Made by a program: the position numbers and the translations under genes
Notes under the pieces: generated by a model
Told to the model about the DNA's origin: nothing
Seen by the model: the letters and a program-made list of their open reading frames with translations, nothing else
Database searches by the model: none
Shown here: in pieces, positions 32,160 through 40,493 of the stretch
How positions within the stretch are numbered: the first letter of the stretch is position 1
Layout: the number at the start of each line of letters is the position of its first letter
DNA from: Actinoallomurus sp963736325
GTDB taxonomy: Bacteria > Actinomycetota > Actinomycetes > Streptosporangiales > Streptosporangiaceae
Direction of reading: 5' to 3'
Assembly (NCBI GenBank): GCA_963736325.1
Contig: CAVTOG010000009.1
Location: 434,001-498,000 of the forward strand
DNA length: 64,000 bases

Positions 32160-32600
32160 ATGGGTATCAGGCTGGCCGAATCCGGCGACCGGGCGATAGT
32201 GGAGGCGATCGTCCGTGCGGCGTACGCGCCGTGGGTCGCGCGGATCGGCGTCGAACCGCTGCCGATGGTCGCCGACTACGGTGCTCTCATCGTCGGCGAT
32301 CAGGTGTACGTCCTGGAGAACGGCGAGGTCGACGCCGTGCTCGTGCTGTCCGCCGAGGACGGCGTGCTGCTGGTCGACAACCTCGCCGTACGGCCCGACC
32401 GGCAGGGGCGCGGGCTGGGGCGCCGGCTCATGGCGTTCGCGGAGTTCCGCGCGCGGTCGCTCCGGCTGCCCGCGGTGCGGCTCTACACGAACGAGAAGAT
32501 GATCTCGAATATCGGCCTGTACGAATCCCTCGGATACCGCGAGACGGGTCGAGAGGTGATCAAAGGCAGGTACGCCGTGCACATGCGCAAAGACCTCTGA
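32160..32600 (+). CDS. GNAT family N-acetyltransferase
   Basis: A 146-residue single-domain GNAT. The acetyl-CoA binding motif A is 'LLVDNLAVRPDRQGRGLGRRLM' (Q-x-x-G-x-G/A), followed by 'LRLPAVRLYTNEKMISNIGLYESLGY', the usual motif B. The substrate cannot be deduced. It starts 29 bp after ppc in the same direction and may be co-transcribed with it. Confidence 0.85.
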   Translation: MGIRLAESGDRAIVEAIVRAAYAPWVARIGVEPLPMVADYGALIVGDQVYVLENGEVDAVLVLSAEDGVLLVDNLAVRPDRQGRGLGRRLMAFAEFRARSLRLPAVRLYTNEKMISNIGLYESLGYRETGREVIKGRYAVHMRKDL

Positions 32601-32659
32601 GCTGCCCGGGAAAAGAACTCAACCCGGGACGGCGGGCCGATCTTCACCTAAAGTCATAG

Positions 32660-33646
32660 GTGATGACTGTTCGCGAGCCTGTGTCGCACCTCTCGCCACT
32701 TCCGCGCTTCGCCATCCTCGTTGATGTCGGATATCTCTATGCGGCAGCAGGCGACCTGCTGTTCGGCGTCTCCTCGCGCCGTTCCTATCGTGTCGACGCG
32801 GAAGGCCTGATCAAGGCACTTGAGGGGCGTGCCGCGGCATGCATGCGGGGAGAGCTGCTCCGGGTCTACTGGTTCGACGCCGCACGCGACCGCGTCCCGA
32901 CGATCGACCAGCGCGTCGTCGCGCCGCTCCCGCGGGTGAAGCTCCGGCTCGGCAATCTCAACAAGCACAATCAGCAGAAGGGCGTCGACGCCCAGATCCG
33001 CGAAGACCTGGAGACCCTCGCCCGTCACGGCGCGGTCACCGACGCGATCCTCATCGCCGGCGACGAGGACATGGTCCCGGCCGTCGAGGCCGCACAGACC
33101 TACGGCGTCCGCATCCACCTGTGGGGCGTCGAGCCGCCGTACGGCACCAACCAGGCCGAGCGCCTGATCTGGGAGTCCGACACGGTCGACGTGGTGAGCG
33201 CCGACTTCATCAAGCCGTACTTCACCCTTGACGCCTCGCGCGAGGCGGCCTCGGAGGGCGCGTCGTCGCCGCCGGTGCCGTCTCCGACCGCGGTCTTCGG
33301 CGCCCGCCCTCCGCGGCCCGCCCCGCCGCCGTCGCGCCCCCAGGCGCCCCCGGGCGGCTCCGTCGCCAAACTGGGCCCGGGGCGCGGGCGCATGGACGAG
33401 ATCGGCGAGCACATCGCCCACAAGTGGATCCTCACCCGTGGCCGCGACAACATCCGCGACCTGCTCCCCGGCCCGATCCTGCCGACGGTCATCGACAAGG
33501 AGCTGCTGATCGAGGGCGAGAAGGAGCTGGGTCACTCCCTGCGCCCGTACAAGGAGGCCCGCGACTGGCTCCGTGAGGGCTTCTGGGCGCGCGTCTACCG
33601 CGAGTTCGAGTTCGGCGTCGGAGTGTCGGGCAAGTCCCCCCGCTGA
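32660..33646 (+). CDS. NYN-domain (PIN-like) putative ribonuclease
   Basis: A 328-residue protein. The N-terminal NYN domain (~15-195) has the acidic metal-binding pattern: 'AILVDVGYLYAAAG', 'KGVDAQIREDLETLA' and 'DAILIAGDEDMVPAVEAAQTYG', so it is a probable metal-dependent RNase of the Limkain/YacP superfamily. A Pro-rich linker ('RPAPPPSRPQAPPG') joins a C-terminal helical domain ('IGEHIAHKWILTRGRDNIRDLLPG', 'LLIEGEKELGHSL') that may bind nucleic acid. The initiator is GTG 32660 or ATG 32663, with TAAAGT 5 bases before, so a leaderless message is possible. Copy B of the miniature element starts 26 bp after its stop. Confidence 0.83.
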   Translation: MMTVREPVSHLSPLPRFAILVDVGYLYAAAGDLLFGVSSRRSYRVDAEGLIKALEGRAAACMRGELLRVYWFDAARDRVPTIDQRVVAPLPRVKLRLGNLNKHNQQKGVDAQIREDLETLARHGAVTDAILIAGDEDMVPAVEAAQTYGVRIHLWGVEPPYGTNQAERLIWESDTVDVVSADFIKPYFTLDASREAASEGASSPPVPSPTAVFGARPPRPAPPPSRPQAPPGGSVAKLGPGRGRMDEIGEHIAHKWILTRGRDNIRDLLPGPILPTVIDKELLIEGEKELGHSLRPYKEARDWLREGFWARVYREFEFGVGVSGKSPR

Positions 33647-33672
33647 TCCGCGTGGCAGGGCGGCTCGCCCTC

Positions 33673-33833
33673 GGGCGGGCCTGACGGATCACGTTCGTTG
33701 CGAGCGGTGCGCAGGCGGTGCGTCGCGAGGCGGAGGAGGGAGTCGGCCTGGTTTTGGCCGGCGACCGACGACAACGCGGCGAGGCGCCGCCTGTGCACCA
33801 CGCAGCCGGACAGCGGATCTGTCAGACCCGCCC
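33673..33833 (+). mobile_element. Miniature inverted-repeat element, copy B
   Basis: A 161-bp element with terminal inverted repeats GGGCGGGCCTGAC (left) and GGGCGGGTCTGAC (right end read on the minus strand). It shares the same internal blocks as copy A (ATCACGTTCG, GGCGGAGGAGGGAGTCGG, GGCCGGCGACCGACGACA, CGCAGCCGGACAGCG) and is longer by internal insertions. No coding capacity. It fills the NYN-birA gap, ending 12 bp before the birA GTG, so it forms the birA 5' region. Its orientation relative to neighbouring transcription is the same as for copy A. Confidence 0.65.
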
Positions 33834-33845
33834 TAGGGTGGAGGG

Positions 33846-34670
33846 GTGAGCGACTCGCCTTTCACCGATCTCGATCGGCCGCCGTTGAACGAGCGCGCCC
33901 TCAACCGCGCCCTGCTGCGCCCCGGCGGGCTGTGGCGGGAGATTCGGGTCGTACGGGAGACCGGGTCGACCAACGCCGACCTCTCCGAACTGGCCAGGCA
34001 GGGCGAGGAGCCCGGGCTGGTGCTCGTCGCGGAGGCGCAGACGGCGGGCCGTGGGCGCTTGGGGCGCGACTGGACGGCTCCGCCGCGGTCCGGCCTGGCG
34101 TTCTCGGTGCTCTTCCCGCCGGTCGGCGATGTCGCGCGGCTCGGGTGGATTCCGTTGCTCGCCGGGGTCGCCGTCGTGTCGGCGCTGCGCGACTTCACCG
34201 AGATCGAGGAGGCCGCGCCGGGCCGGATGCGGGAGGCCGTCCTGAAGTGGCCGAACGACGTCCTGATCGGCGACCGCAAGCTCGCCGGCATCCTCGCCGA
34301 GCGTGTGGACGGCGGCGTCGTCGTCGGCATCGGGCTCAACGTCAGCCTCAAGGAGCACGAGCTTCCCGTGCCGATGGCCACCTCGCTGGCGCTCGAAGGC
34401 GCCCCGACCGACCGTGACCCGCTGCTCCGCGCCATCTTGCGTGAGCTGGCCAGATGGCACCAGGAGCTGGTCCGCGACGGCGTCACGGCGCTGCGCGGGG
34501 AGTACCGCGAGCTGTGCGCCACCCTCGGCAGGCGTGTGCGTGCCGAGATGCCCGGCGGCACCACGATCACCGGCGAGGCGCACGATGTCGACGACATCGG
34601 CCGGCTCCTCGTAAAAGCGGACGATGGCGAACATTCCCTCAGTGCGGGCGACATCGTTCATGTCCGTTAA
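33846..34670 (+). CDS. birA: Biotin--[acyl-CoA carboxylase] ligase
   Basis: A 274-residue monofunctional BirA without a DNA-binding domain. Biotin/AMP binding blocks: 'ETGSTNADLSELARQGEEPG', 'AEAQTAGRGRLGRDWTAPP' (the GRGRxGR loop), 'VLKWPNDVLIGDRKLAGIL' with the catalytic Lys, and 'VVGIGLNV'. A C-terminal SH3-like domain follows ('LGRRVRAEMPGGTTITGEAHDVD'). It attaches biotin to the carrier domain of the alpha subunit at 6535-8283. GTG 33846 is preceded by GGTGGAGG, which overlaps the flank of miniature element B. Confidence 0.93.
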   Translation: MSDSPFTDLDRPPLNERALNRALLRPGGLWREIRVVRETGSTNADLSELARQGEEPGLVLVAEAQTAGRGRLGRDWTAPPRSGLAFSVLFPPVGDVARLGWIPLLAGVAVVSALRDFTEIEEAAPGRMREAVLKWPNDVLIGDRKLAGILAERVDGGVVVGIGLNVSLKEHELPVPMATSLALEGAPTDRDPLLRAILRELARWHQELVRDGVTALRGEYRELCATLGRRVRAEMPGGTTITGEAHDVDDIGRLLVKADDGEHSLSAGDIVHVR

Positions 34671-34741
34671 GTGAGTGCAACTGGACCGGTCCGCGGCACG
34701 CCGGTTTAATTGGGCCTATCCCGTCCCCCGGAGGTTGTTGC

Positions 34742-35002
34742 ATGGCGAGCGTGGCAGAGCTCAAGGGCGCCATCGCCCAGGCCGGCGAAGAGGCCGAGCA
34801 GGCGGTGCAGTTGCTCGCCCAGGCCGCTGGCCGGGCCGAAGCCGCGCTGCAGTTTCTCGTCGCGGTGGCGGAGGGCAGCGAGCACGACGCGATCGAAGGC
34901 TCGCTCGCCGCGATGGGCCAAGTGATCGAAGGCATCGAAGAGAGCCAGAACCAGATCACCGTCGCAGTCGAAGAGGCGACCAAGTACTCCGAAGGGCTTT
35001 AG
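34742..35002 (+). CDS. Small all-helical protein of an FtsK module (DUF6244-like)
   Basis: An 86-residue, Ala/Glu-rich, helix-only protein ('AELKGAIAQAGEEAEQAVQLLAQAAGRAEAALQFL', 'SLAAMGQVIEGIEESQNQI') with no signal peptide, no cysteine and no WXG turn. Its size, helicity and place directly before an FtsK/SpoIIIE ATPase gene resemble a WXG100 arrangement; I recall actinobacterial DUF6244 proteins with this look, but the match is from memory. GGAGG lies 8 bases before the ATG. It may be a substrate or adaptor of the ATPase. Confidence 0.72.
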   Translation: MASVAELKGAIAQAGEEAEQAVQLLAQAAGRAEAALQFLVAVAEGSEHDAIEGSLAAMGQVIEGIEESQNQITVAVEEATKYSEGL

Positions 35003-35031
35003 CGCATCCATCAGGCTGCAGGAAACCGCCA

Positions 35032-37566
35032 ATGACGTTGAATCCCGGTGACCTGGTCGCCGCGGTCCGCCATGACATCCGCCAGGCACGCGCCGCTGTC
35101 ATCGCCCGCAGGAGCGGTGTCGACGAGGCGATCGCCCGCGCGGAGGCCACGATCGAGCGCAGGCGCGCGGAGCTCGCCGCGACCGCGGGCGCCGATACCG
35201 ACGCCGCGCTCGCGCGCTGGCGGGAGCTGGCCGCCGAGGTAGCGCCCGCCGAAGCGGGCACGCCCTGGGCCGAGTGGCCCGCGGAGCTGGAGCCCAGCGA
35301 GGCGCATCCGTCGCTGTACCGGATCGGCGAGGTGGCCGGGCACGTCCCCGCTCTCGTCCCGTTGCTCGACGCCGGCCATCTCGGCATCAGCGACGGCAAC
35401 ACCGAGGTCACCGACGCGTTAGTGGACTCCCTGCTGGTCCGGATGGTCGCGACCACGAAGCCGGGGGCCCTGCGCGTCAGCCTGTACGACCCGAGAAGGC
35501 TCGGCGCCGGTCTCGGCGGGTTCCACGCCCTGTCGCGGCCCGGTCTGCTCACGGTCTACGGCGTCGACGAGCTGAAGGACCTCCTGGGCGCGCTCGACCG
35601 CGACATCCGACGGATCCAGCGCGACGTGCTCGGCGGCGGGCACTCCTCGCTCGCGGAGCTCGCCGCGGCGACCGGGCGCCGTCCGGAGCCCTGGCAGGTG
35701 GTGATCGTGCAGAGCCCGCTGCGGGGGCTGCGCGACGACGAGGTCGCCCACCTGGAGAGCGTCATGCACGCCGGCGCGGCCTGCGGCATCCACGTGATCT
35801 GCCGCGACGCGCCGGTGGAGAACGCCCCCGGCGTCGAGACGATCCAGGTCGGCGCCGACGGCCGCGTGTTCACCTCGATGACCGGCGACCTGGAGGTGAC
35901 GGTCGAGCCGCCGCCCCCCGGTCTCGTACGCGCCGTGTGCGAGCGGGCCGCCCGCTGGGTCGGCATCGAGCGCGACCCGCCACGCTTCTCCGAGCTGGTC
36001 CCGCACCGGATGTGGAGCGAGACCTCGGCACCCGGCGTCTCCGCGCCCATCGGCGAGGACGTCGACCGGTACGAACCGGTCGAGATCCTCCTCGGCGACG
36101 ATCCGGTCCACGCGCTGGTCGGCGGGCCGCCTGGCTCGGGCAAGACCAACTTCCTGTACGGCCTGATCGGCTCGCTCGCCGCCCGCTACAGCCCGGACGA
36201 GCTGGAGTTCTACCTCCTCGACTTCAAGGAGGGCGTGTCGTTCGCGCGGCTCGCGAGCGGCCGTACGGACAAGACGTGGCTGCCCCACGCGCGGCTCATC
36301 GGCGTCAACATCAACAATGATCGCGAGTTCGGCGTGGCGCTGCTGCGGTTCCTCGCGCACGAGCTGGAGCGGCGCGGCGCGGCGGCGCGGGAGTTCGAGG
36401 TCACCAAGCTGGAGGAGCTGCGGTACGCCGACCCCGACGGGCGGTGGCCGCGCATCGTCGCGGTGATCGACGAGTTCCAGGTGCTGATCCAGCAGCGAGA
36501 CAAGATCACCGACGAGGCCGTCGCGCTCCTCAACGACCTGGCGCGACGAGGCCGTTCGCAGGGCATCCACCTGGTGCTGGCCAGCCAGAACGTCGGCGGC
36601 GTGCAGGCGCTGTGGGGCCGCGGCGCGATCCTCGACCAGTTCACGCTGCGGGTCGCGCTGCCCAAGGCGCGCCGCATCCTGGCCGACGACAACATGGCCG
36701 CCCAGCAGGTCGCGCGCTTCTGCGCGGTGGTGAACTCCGAGTCCGGCGCACGGCAGGCCAACCGGATCGCACGCGTGCCGGACGCCGGCGCCGCGGGCAC
36801 CTTCGACGAACTGCAGAAGGAGCTGTGGAAGCGCCGTCCGGAGCAGCTGGAGCCGCCGCGGATCTTCGACGGCGCGCACGTGCCCGAGCTGATGAGCGTC
36901 CCCGTCCTGCCGGCCGGCACGGCCGCGGTGGGCCAGCTGATCGACCTGGCGGGCAGCCCCGCGACCGTGCGCTTCGACCGCAACCCCGGCCGCAACCTCG
37001 CGGTGCTGGGCACCCGCGCCGCCGAGGCGTACGACGTGCTCGCGTCCGCGGTGCTGTCGCTCGCGCGCGGGCACACACCGGGCTCGGCGGCGTTCGTCCT
37101 GTTCGACGGCGAGAAGAACCCGCGCGTCGGCATGCTCGCACGGCGGCTCGCCGACGAGGGTCACCAGGTGACCGTCGTCGAGGGGCTGTCCGCACCCGCC
37201 GAGCAGGCCGTCCCGACCTACGTGGCGCTGTTCGCGGTCGACGCGGCCACGGCGCGCGACTCCCAGCTGCGCACCGCCGTGCGCAAGCTGACCGAGGACG
37301 GCCCCGACAACCGGATCCACGTGCTCGGCTGGTGGCGCACGGTCGACCGGCTGAAGGCCGACGTGGTCGAGCGGGCCGGGCCGGTGCGCACCATCGACGC
37401 GTGGGTGGCCCTGGACGTGCGCGACAGCGAGCTGTCGCAGTTGCCGGGCGGCCAGCTGCAGAGCTGGGCCCCGAGACGGCGCCGCGCCCTCTTCTACGAC
37501 CAGCGGAACGGCAGCGTCGCGCAGCCGATCATCCCCTTCGAGGTGGGCCATGAGCGACCAGAGTGA
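35032..37566 (+). CDS. Cytosolic FtsK/SpoIIIE-type ATPase
   Basis: An 844-residue protein without transmembrane helices. An N-terminal coiled coil (~1-60, 'AIARAEATIERRRAELAAT') precedes a degenerate P-loop-like domain and then the active FtsK domain: Walker A 'VGGPPGSGKTNFLYGLIGSL' (~364), 'FYLLDFKEGVSFARLA', Walker B 'IVAVIDEFQVLIQQ' (~478) and 'LARRGRSQGIHLVLASQ'. A further degenerate nucleotide-binding-like domain follows ('GRNLAVLGTRAAEAYDVL'). One intact and other degenerate domains parallel EccC, but without a membrane anchor. Partners are probably the small helical protein before it and the membrane protein after it (17-bp overlap). Polymer moved (protein or DNA) unknown. Confidence 0.82.
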   Translation: MTLNPGDLVAAVRHDIRQARAAVIARRSGVDEAIARAEATIERRRAELAATAGADTDAALARWRELAAEVAPAEAGTPWAEWPAELEPSEAHPSLYRIGEVAGHVPALVPLLDAGHLGISDGNTEVTDALVDSLLVRMVATTKPGALRVSLYDPRRLGAGLGGFHALSRPGLLTVYGVDELKDLLGALDRDIRRIQRDVLGGGHSSLAELAAATGRRPEPWQVVIVQSPLRGLRDDEVAHLESVMHAGAACGIHVICRDAPVENAPGVETIQVGADGRVFTSMTGDLEVTVEPPPPGLVRAVCERAARWVGIERDPPRFSELVPHRMWSETSAPGVSAPIGEDVDRYEPVEILLGDDPVHALVGGPPGSGKTNFLYGLIGSLAARYSPDELEFYLLDFKEGVSFARLASGRTDKTWLPHARLIGVNINNDREFGVALLRFLAHELERRGAAAREFEVTKLEELRYADPDGRWPRIVAVIDEFQVLIQQRDKITDEAVALLNDLARRGRSQGIHLVLASQNVGGVQALWGRGAILDQFTLRVALPKARRILADDNMAAQQVARFCAVVNSESGARQANRIARVPDAGAAGTFDELQKELWKRRPEQLEPPRIFDGAHVPELMSVPVLPAGTAAVGQLIDLAGSPATVRFDRNPGRNLAVLGTRAAEAYDVLASAVLSLARGHTPGSAAFVLFDGEKNPRVGMLARRLADEGHQVTVVEGLSAPAEQAVPTYVALFAVDAATARDSQLRTAVRKLTEDGPDNRIHVLGWWRTVDRLKADVVERAGPVRTIDAWVALDVRDSELSQLPGGQLQSWAPRRRRALFYDQRNGSVAQPIIPFEVGHERPE

Positions 37567-38206
37567 GCGACCGGCGGTCGATCCCCTGGCCGCGCGTGAC
37601 GCCTACAAGGAGCACGCCGCCGCGACCGGGCGGCTGTTGATCGCCACCGACGAGGCGCGGCACCGGCTCGAAGAGGCCGAAGAGGCGCGGAACGCCGCGT
37701 ACGCCTCGATCGAGCCGGAGTGGGCGCGCCTCGACGCGTTCGAGCAGCGCGCCGTCGGGATCTGGCGGGAGCTGACGACCCGTTTCGGCCCCAACGTGGC
37801 CGGGCCGCTGCCCGAGCCTGCGGAGCGGATCGACCCGGACGAGGACGTGGAGGCACTGCTGCGCGAGGCGCACCTGAAGGTGCGCGAGCCGATCGACCAT
37901 CCGCTGACCGGCCGGTACGTCCTGATGGCGGTGCTCGGGTTCGCCACCGCGGCGCTGGTGACGGTGGTCGGGTTCGAGGTGGCGCGGCTGCTGGAGGGCG
38001 TCGGGCGCTCGCGGCTCCTGCTCGCATACGGCCCGGTGGCGGCCGGCCCGTGGATCGGGCGGCTGGCGGCGACGACCTGGATCCGCACCCGCACGTCACA
38101 CGAGAAACGGGAGTACGCCGTGGACACGGCGGTCGGTGGTGCGGTCGGCGGCGGCGGCCTCTGGGTGATCGCGGCGATATTCCTGGTGGTCCGGCTGGTC
38201 ACGTGA
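37550..38206 (+). CDS. Membrane protein of the FtsK module
   Basis: A 218-residue protein overlapping the end of the ATPase gene by 17 bp. An N-terminal coiled coil (~15-75, 'ATDEARHRLEEAEEARNAAYA') is followed by an acidic linker and three hydrophobic segments ('YVLMAVLGFATAALVTVVGF', 'LLLAYGPVAAGPWIGRLA', 'GGGLWVIAAIFLVVRLV'). No family is recognised. The coupling suggests it is the membrane anchor or channel partner for the cytosolic FtsK ATPase. Confidence 0.72.
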   Translation: MSDQSERPAVDPLAARDAYKEHAAATGRLLIATDEARHRLEEAEEARNAAYASIEPEWARLDAFEQRAVGIWRELTTRFGPNVAGPLPEPAERIDPDEDVEALLREAHLKVREPIDHPLTGRYVLMAVLGFATAALVTVVGFEVARLLEGVGRSRLLLAYGPVAAGPWIGRLAATTWIRTRTSHEKREYAVDTAVGGAVGGGGLWVIAAIFLVVRLVT

Positions 38207-38255
38207 TTGTCACGGACAAGCGTCCGGACGGGTGATTTCTGCCAGGATATGCGCC

Positions 38256-38765
38256 ATGGGTCTACCGAAGAGCTCGTTGACCGACGACGAGAGAATCATC
38301 CTCGAATTCCATCCGCACTGGTCAACGCTGATCACCACACTGTTCTGGTCGATCATCGCCGTTGCCGCCGCCGGTGCCGTCATCTTCTTCATTCCCGACG
38401 GCGGAACGCAGACGATCATCCGGCTGATCGTCGCGGCCGTAGGCGTGATCGCGATTCTGATCGTGGGCTTCCTGCCGTTCCTGCGCTGGGCGACCACGTC
38501 GTACACGCTGACGAACCGGCGGTTCGTGATGCGCCACGGCATCCTGTCGCGCTCCGGCCGTGACATCCCGCTGACCCGCGTGAACGACGTGTCGTTCGAG
38601 CACGGCATCGTCCAGCGGATCTTCCGTACGGGCACGCTCATCGTCGAGTCGGGCGGCGAGCACGGCCAGCTCGTGCTCAAGAGCATCCCCCGCGTCGAGT
38701 ACGTCCAGAACCAGCTCTACCGCATCGTCGAGGAGCTGACGGACGGCGACGGGATCAAGCCATAG
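38256..38765 (+). CDS. PH-domain (bPH2/YdbT-like) membrane protein
   Basis: A 169-residue protein: N-terminal 'LTDDERIILEFHPHWSTLITTLFWSI', two transmembrane helices, then a bacterial PH domain ('YTLTNRRFVMRHGILSRSGRDIPLTRVNDVSFEHGI', 'GTLIVESGGEHGQLVLKSI'). Such proteins sit in the inner membrane with the PH fold in the cytoplasm; function unknown. ATG 38256 is preferred over the upstream GTG 38232, which lacks a plausible leader. It may belong to the FtsK module transcript. The stop TAG overlaps the proposed AUA start of the cyclase (ATAG). Confidence 0.82.
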   Translation: MGLPKSSLTDDERIILEFHPHWSTLITTLFWSIIAVAAAGAVIFFIPDGGTQTIIRLIVAAVGVIAILIVGFLPFLRWATTSYTLTNRRFVMRHGILSRSGRDIPLTRVNDVSFEHGIVQRIFRTGTLIVESGGEHGQLVLKSIPRVEYVQNQLYRIVEELTDGDGIKP

Positions 38766-39766
38766 CGGCCGGTACGGGCGACGCGCCGGACCCACGGCAG
38801 ATCGAGGAACTGCTGCTCGGCGGCGAGCTGCGCTTCAACCGTGACGAGGCGATCGAGCGCGCCGGAGCATCGGAGGAGTTCACCCTCCGGCTCTGGCGCG
38901 CTCTGGGCTTTCCACACCTGGCCGACGAGACCGTGGCGTTCACCGAGGGCGACGTCGCTGCGCTGGTCAAGGTCGAGGAGCTGAGCCGTACGGGCATCCT
39001 GGACGAGGAGATCGTCCTTCGGATGGTCCGTGCCTTCGGGCAGACCATGGCACGGCTGGCCAAGTGGCAGATCGACATCCTCGTCGGCACGTTCACCGAC
39101 CCGCTGGAACCCCCCTCGCCGGAGACCGTGCGGCTCATCCTGGAGCACGCCGAGACCCACATCGCCGACCTCGAACCCCTCCTCGTGCACGCGTGGCGCC
39201 GTCAGCTCGCCGCCGCCGGCACGCGCGCCCTTTCGCTGCAGGGCTCCGACGAGACCGGGCGTGTGCCGGCGGCCGTCGGCTTCGCCGACCTGGTGTCATT
39301 CACCCAGACCAGCCGTGAGCTGGACGAACGCGGTCTGGCCACCCTGGTCGAACGCTTCGAGGAGACCGCCTCCGACATCGTCGCCGAGCACGGCGGGCGG
39401 CTGGTCAAGACCCTCGGCGACGAGGTGCTGTTCACCGCCGAGACACCGCGCCTCGGCGCCGAGATCGGGCTGAGGGTCGCCGAGGCCGTCCGCACCGATC
39501 CGGGCATCCCCGACGTACGCGTCGGGCTCGCGTACGGTCCGGTGCTCCCGCTCATGGGCGACGTTTTCGGCACGACGGTCAACCGCGCGAGCCGGCTGAC
39601 GGCCATGGCGCGCCCTGGCACCGCCCTCACCGACGCCGAACTGGCCGCCGAGCTGCGGGAGGACGACGCGTACGAACTGGCGCGCATTCCGCGCCGTCGC
39701 GTACGCGGCCTGGGCGTCGTTCAGCCCTACGCCCTCCGCCGCGCGCCCTCCGCGGACGCCGGTTGA
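38762..39766 (+). CDS. Class III adenylate cyclase with N-terminal regulatory domain, possible AUA start
   Basis: A protein of about 334 residues. The N-terminal helical domain ('IEELLLGGELRFNRDEAIERAG', 'LRLWRALGFPHLADETVAFTEGD') is the regulatory module seen in autoinhibited actinobacterial cyclases of the Rv1264 kind. The C-terminal catalytic domain is complete: metal Asp in 'GFADLVSFT', purine-selecting Lys and second Asp in 'VKTLGDEVLF', and the transition-state Asn/Arg in 'DVFGTTVNRASRL'. The conserved N-terminal domain reads open right up to ATA 38762-38764, which overlaps the preceding TAG as ATAG; no ATG/GTG/TTG exists in frame until GTG 38933, which would cut the domain in half. Hence AUA initiation, or coupling from the PH gene, is proposed. 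Confidence 0.75.
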   Translation: MAAGTGDAPDPRQIEELLLGGELRFNRDEAIERAGASEEFTLRLWRALGFPHLADETVAFTEGDVAALVKVEELSRTGILDEEIVLRMVRAFGQTMARLAKWQIDILVGTFTDPLEPPSPETVRLILEHAETHIADLEPLLVHAWRRQLAAAGTRALSLQGSDETGRVPAAVGFADLVSFTQTSRELDERGLATLVERFEETASDIVAEHGGRLVKTLGDEVLFTAETPRLGAEIGLRVAEAVRTDPGIPDVRVGLAYGPVLPLMGDVFGTTVNRASRLTAMARPGTALTDAELAAELREDDAYELARIPRRRVRGLGVVQPYALRRAPSADAG

Positions 39767-39788
39767 ATTTGGCGGCAGGAGGTGGGAC

Positions 39789-40376
39789 ATGGGTGATCTG
39801 CCCGGTCGGGCGGACGAGTCGCTCGACGACATCGCCAAGATCATCGATCTGGCCCACGGGAACGGCGCCACCTGCCAGGTGATCGTCTCCACCGCGTGGG
39901 GCTGCCCGTACGAGGGGGACGTGCCGGTCGAGCGGGTCGTGGCGGTCGCCTCGCGGGCCGTACGTGACGGGGCCGACAGTGCGTCGTTCGGCGATACGAC
40001 CGGAATGGCCACGCCGTCGCGGGTGACGCGGCTGGTGGGCGACTTCCGGATGGCAAATCTGGAGACATTGCTCAATCTTCACTTCCGCAACACGCGTGGC
40101 ACCGGCCTCGCCAATGTCCTGGCCGCGTTGCAATTGGGAGTTTCGGACTTCGACGCGAGCGTCGGCGGGCTGGGCGGCTGTCCGTACGCCCCGGGGGCGA
40201 CCGGAAACATCGCCTCGGAGGAGCTCGTCCACATGGTGGAGGACATGGGCGTCGAGACCGGTGTCGACCTCGACGCGCTCCTCGACGTCGCCGAGCGTGC
40301 CGAGCGAATGGTGGGGCACACGCTGCCTTCGCAGGTCCTGCGCGCGGGGCCCCGCAGCCGTACGATCTCGGCCTGA
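39789..40376 (+). pseudogene. 5'-truncated hydroxymethylglutaryl-CoA lyase-like gene
   Basis: A 195-residue product matching only the C-terminal two-thirds of HMG-CoA lyase-type TIM barrels (family ~300 residues): 'VIVSTAWGCPYEGDVP', 'FGDTTGMATPSRV', 'RNTRGTGLANVLAALQLGV' and the Cys loop 'GLGGCPYAPGATGNIA'. The first ~110 residues with the metal-binding Asp and catalytic Arg are absent, and the metal HxH motif reads 'LHFRN', the second His being Arg. The protein is unlikely to be an active lyase. A good ribosome site (CAGGAGGTGG) precedes ATG 39789, so it may still be expressed. It follows the cyclase by 22 bp. Confidence 0.75.
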
Positions 40377-40387
40377 TCGCCCGAGGC

Positions 40388-40411
40388 GCCCTCCGGTGAC
40401 CGCCGGAGGGC
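40388..40411 (+). terminator. Hairpin terminator after the HMG-CoA lyase fragment
   Basis: A perfect 9-bp stem GCCCTCCGG / CCGGAGGGC with a 6-base loop, 11 bp past the stop codon and before the ppk promoter. Confidence 0.6.
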
Positions 40412-40459
40412 ACCGGGTAACGGACACTAGATCCCTTACGACCGTCATGCCGAATTCGC

Positions 40460-40488
40460 TTGACGTTTACGCGATATGGGGATCATAT
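40460..40488 (+). promoter_or_regulatory. ppk promoter, leaderless type
   Basis: TTGACG (40460-40465), 17-bp spacer, TCATAT (40483-40488). The ATG of ppk starts 6 bases after the -10 box, so transcription would begin at or next to the start codon. Confidence 0.55.
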
Positions 40489-40493
40489 GACTC

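Noticed and set aside
32606..32632. Two CCCGGG blocks after the GNAT gene considered as a terminator
   Set aside because: Each block is self-complementary and the loop is long; the predicted hairpin is weak.
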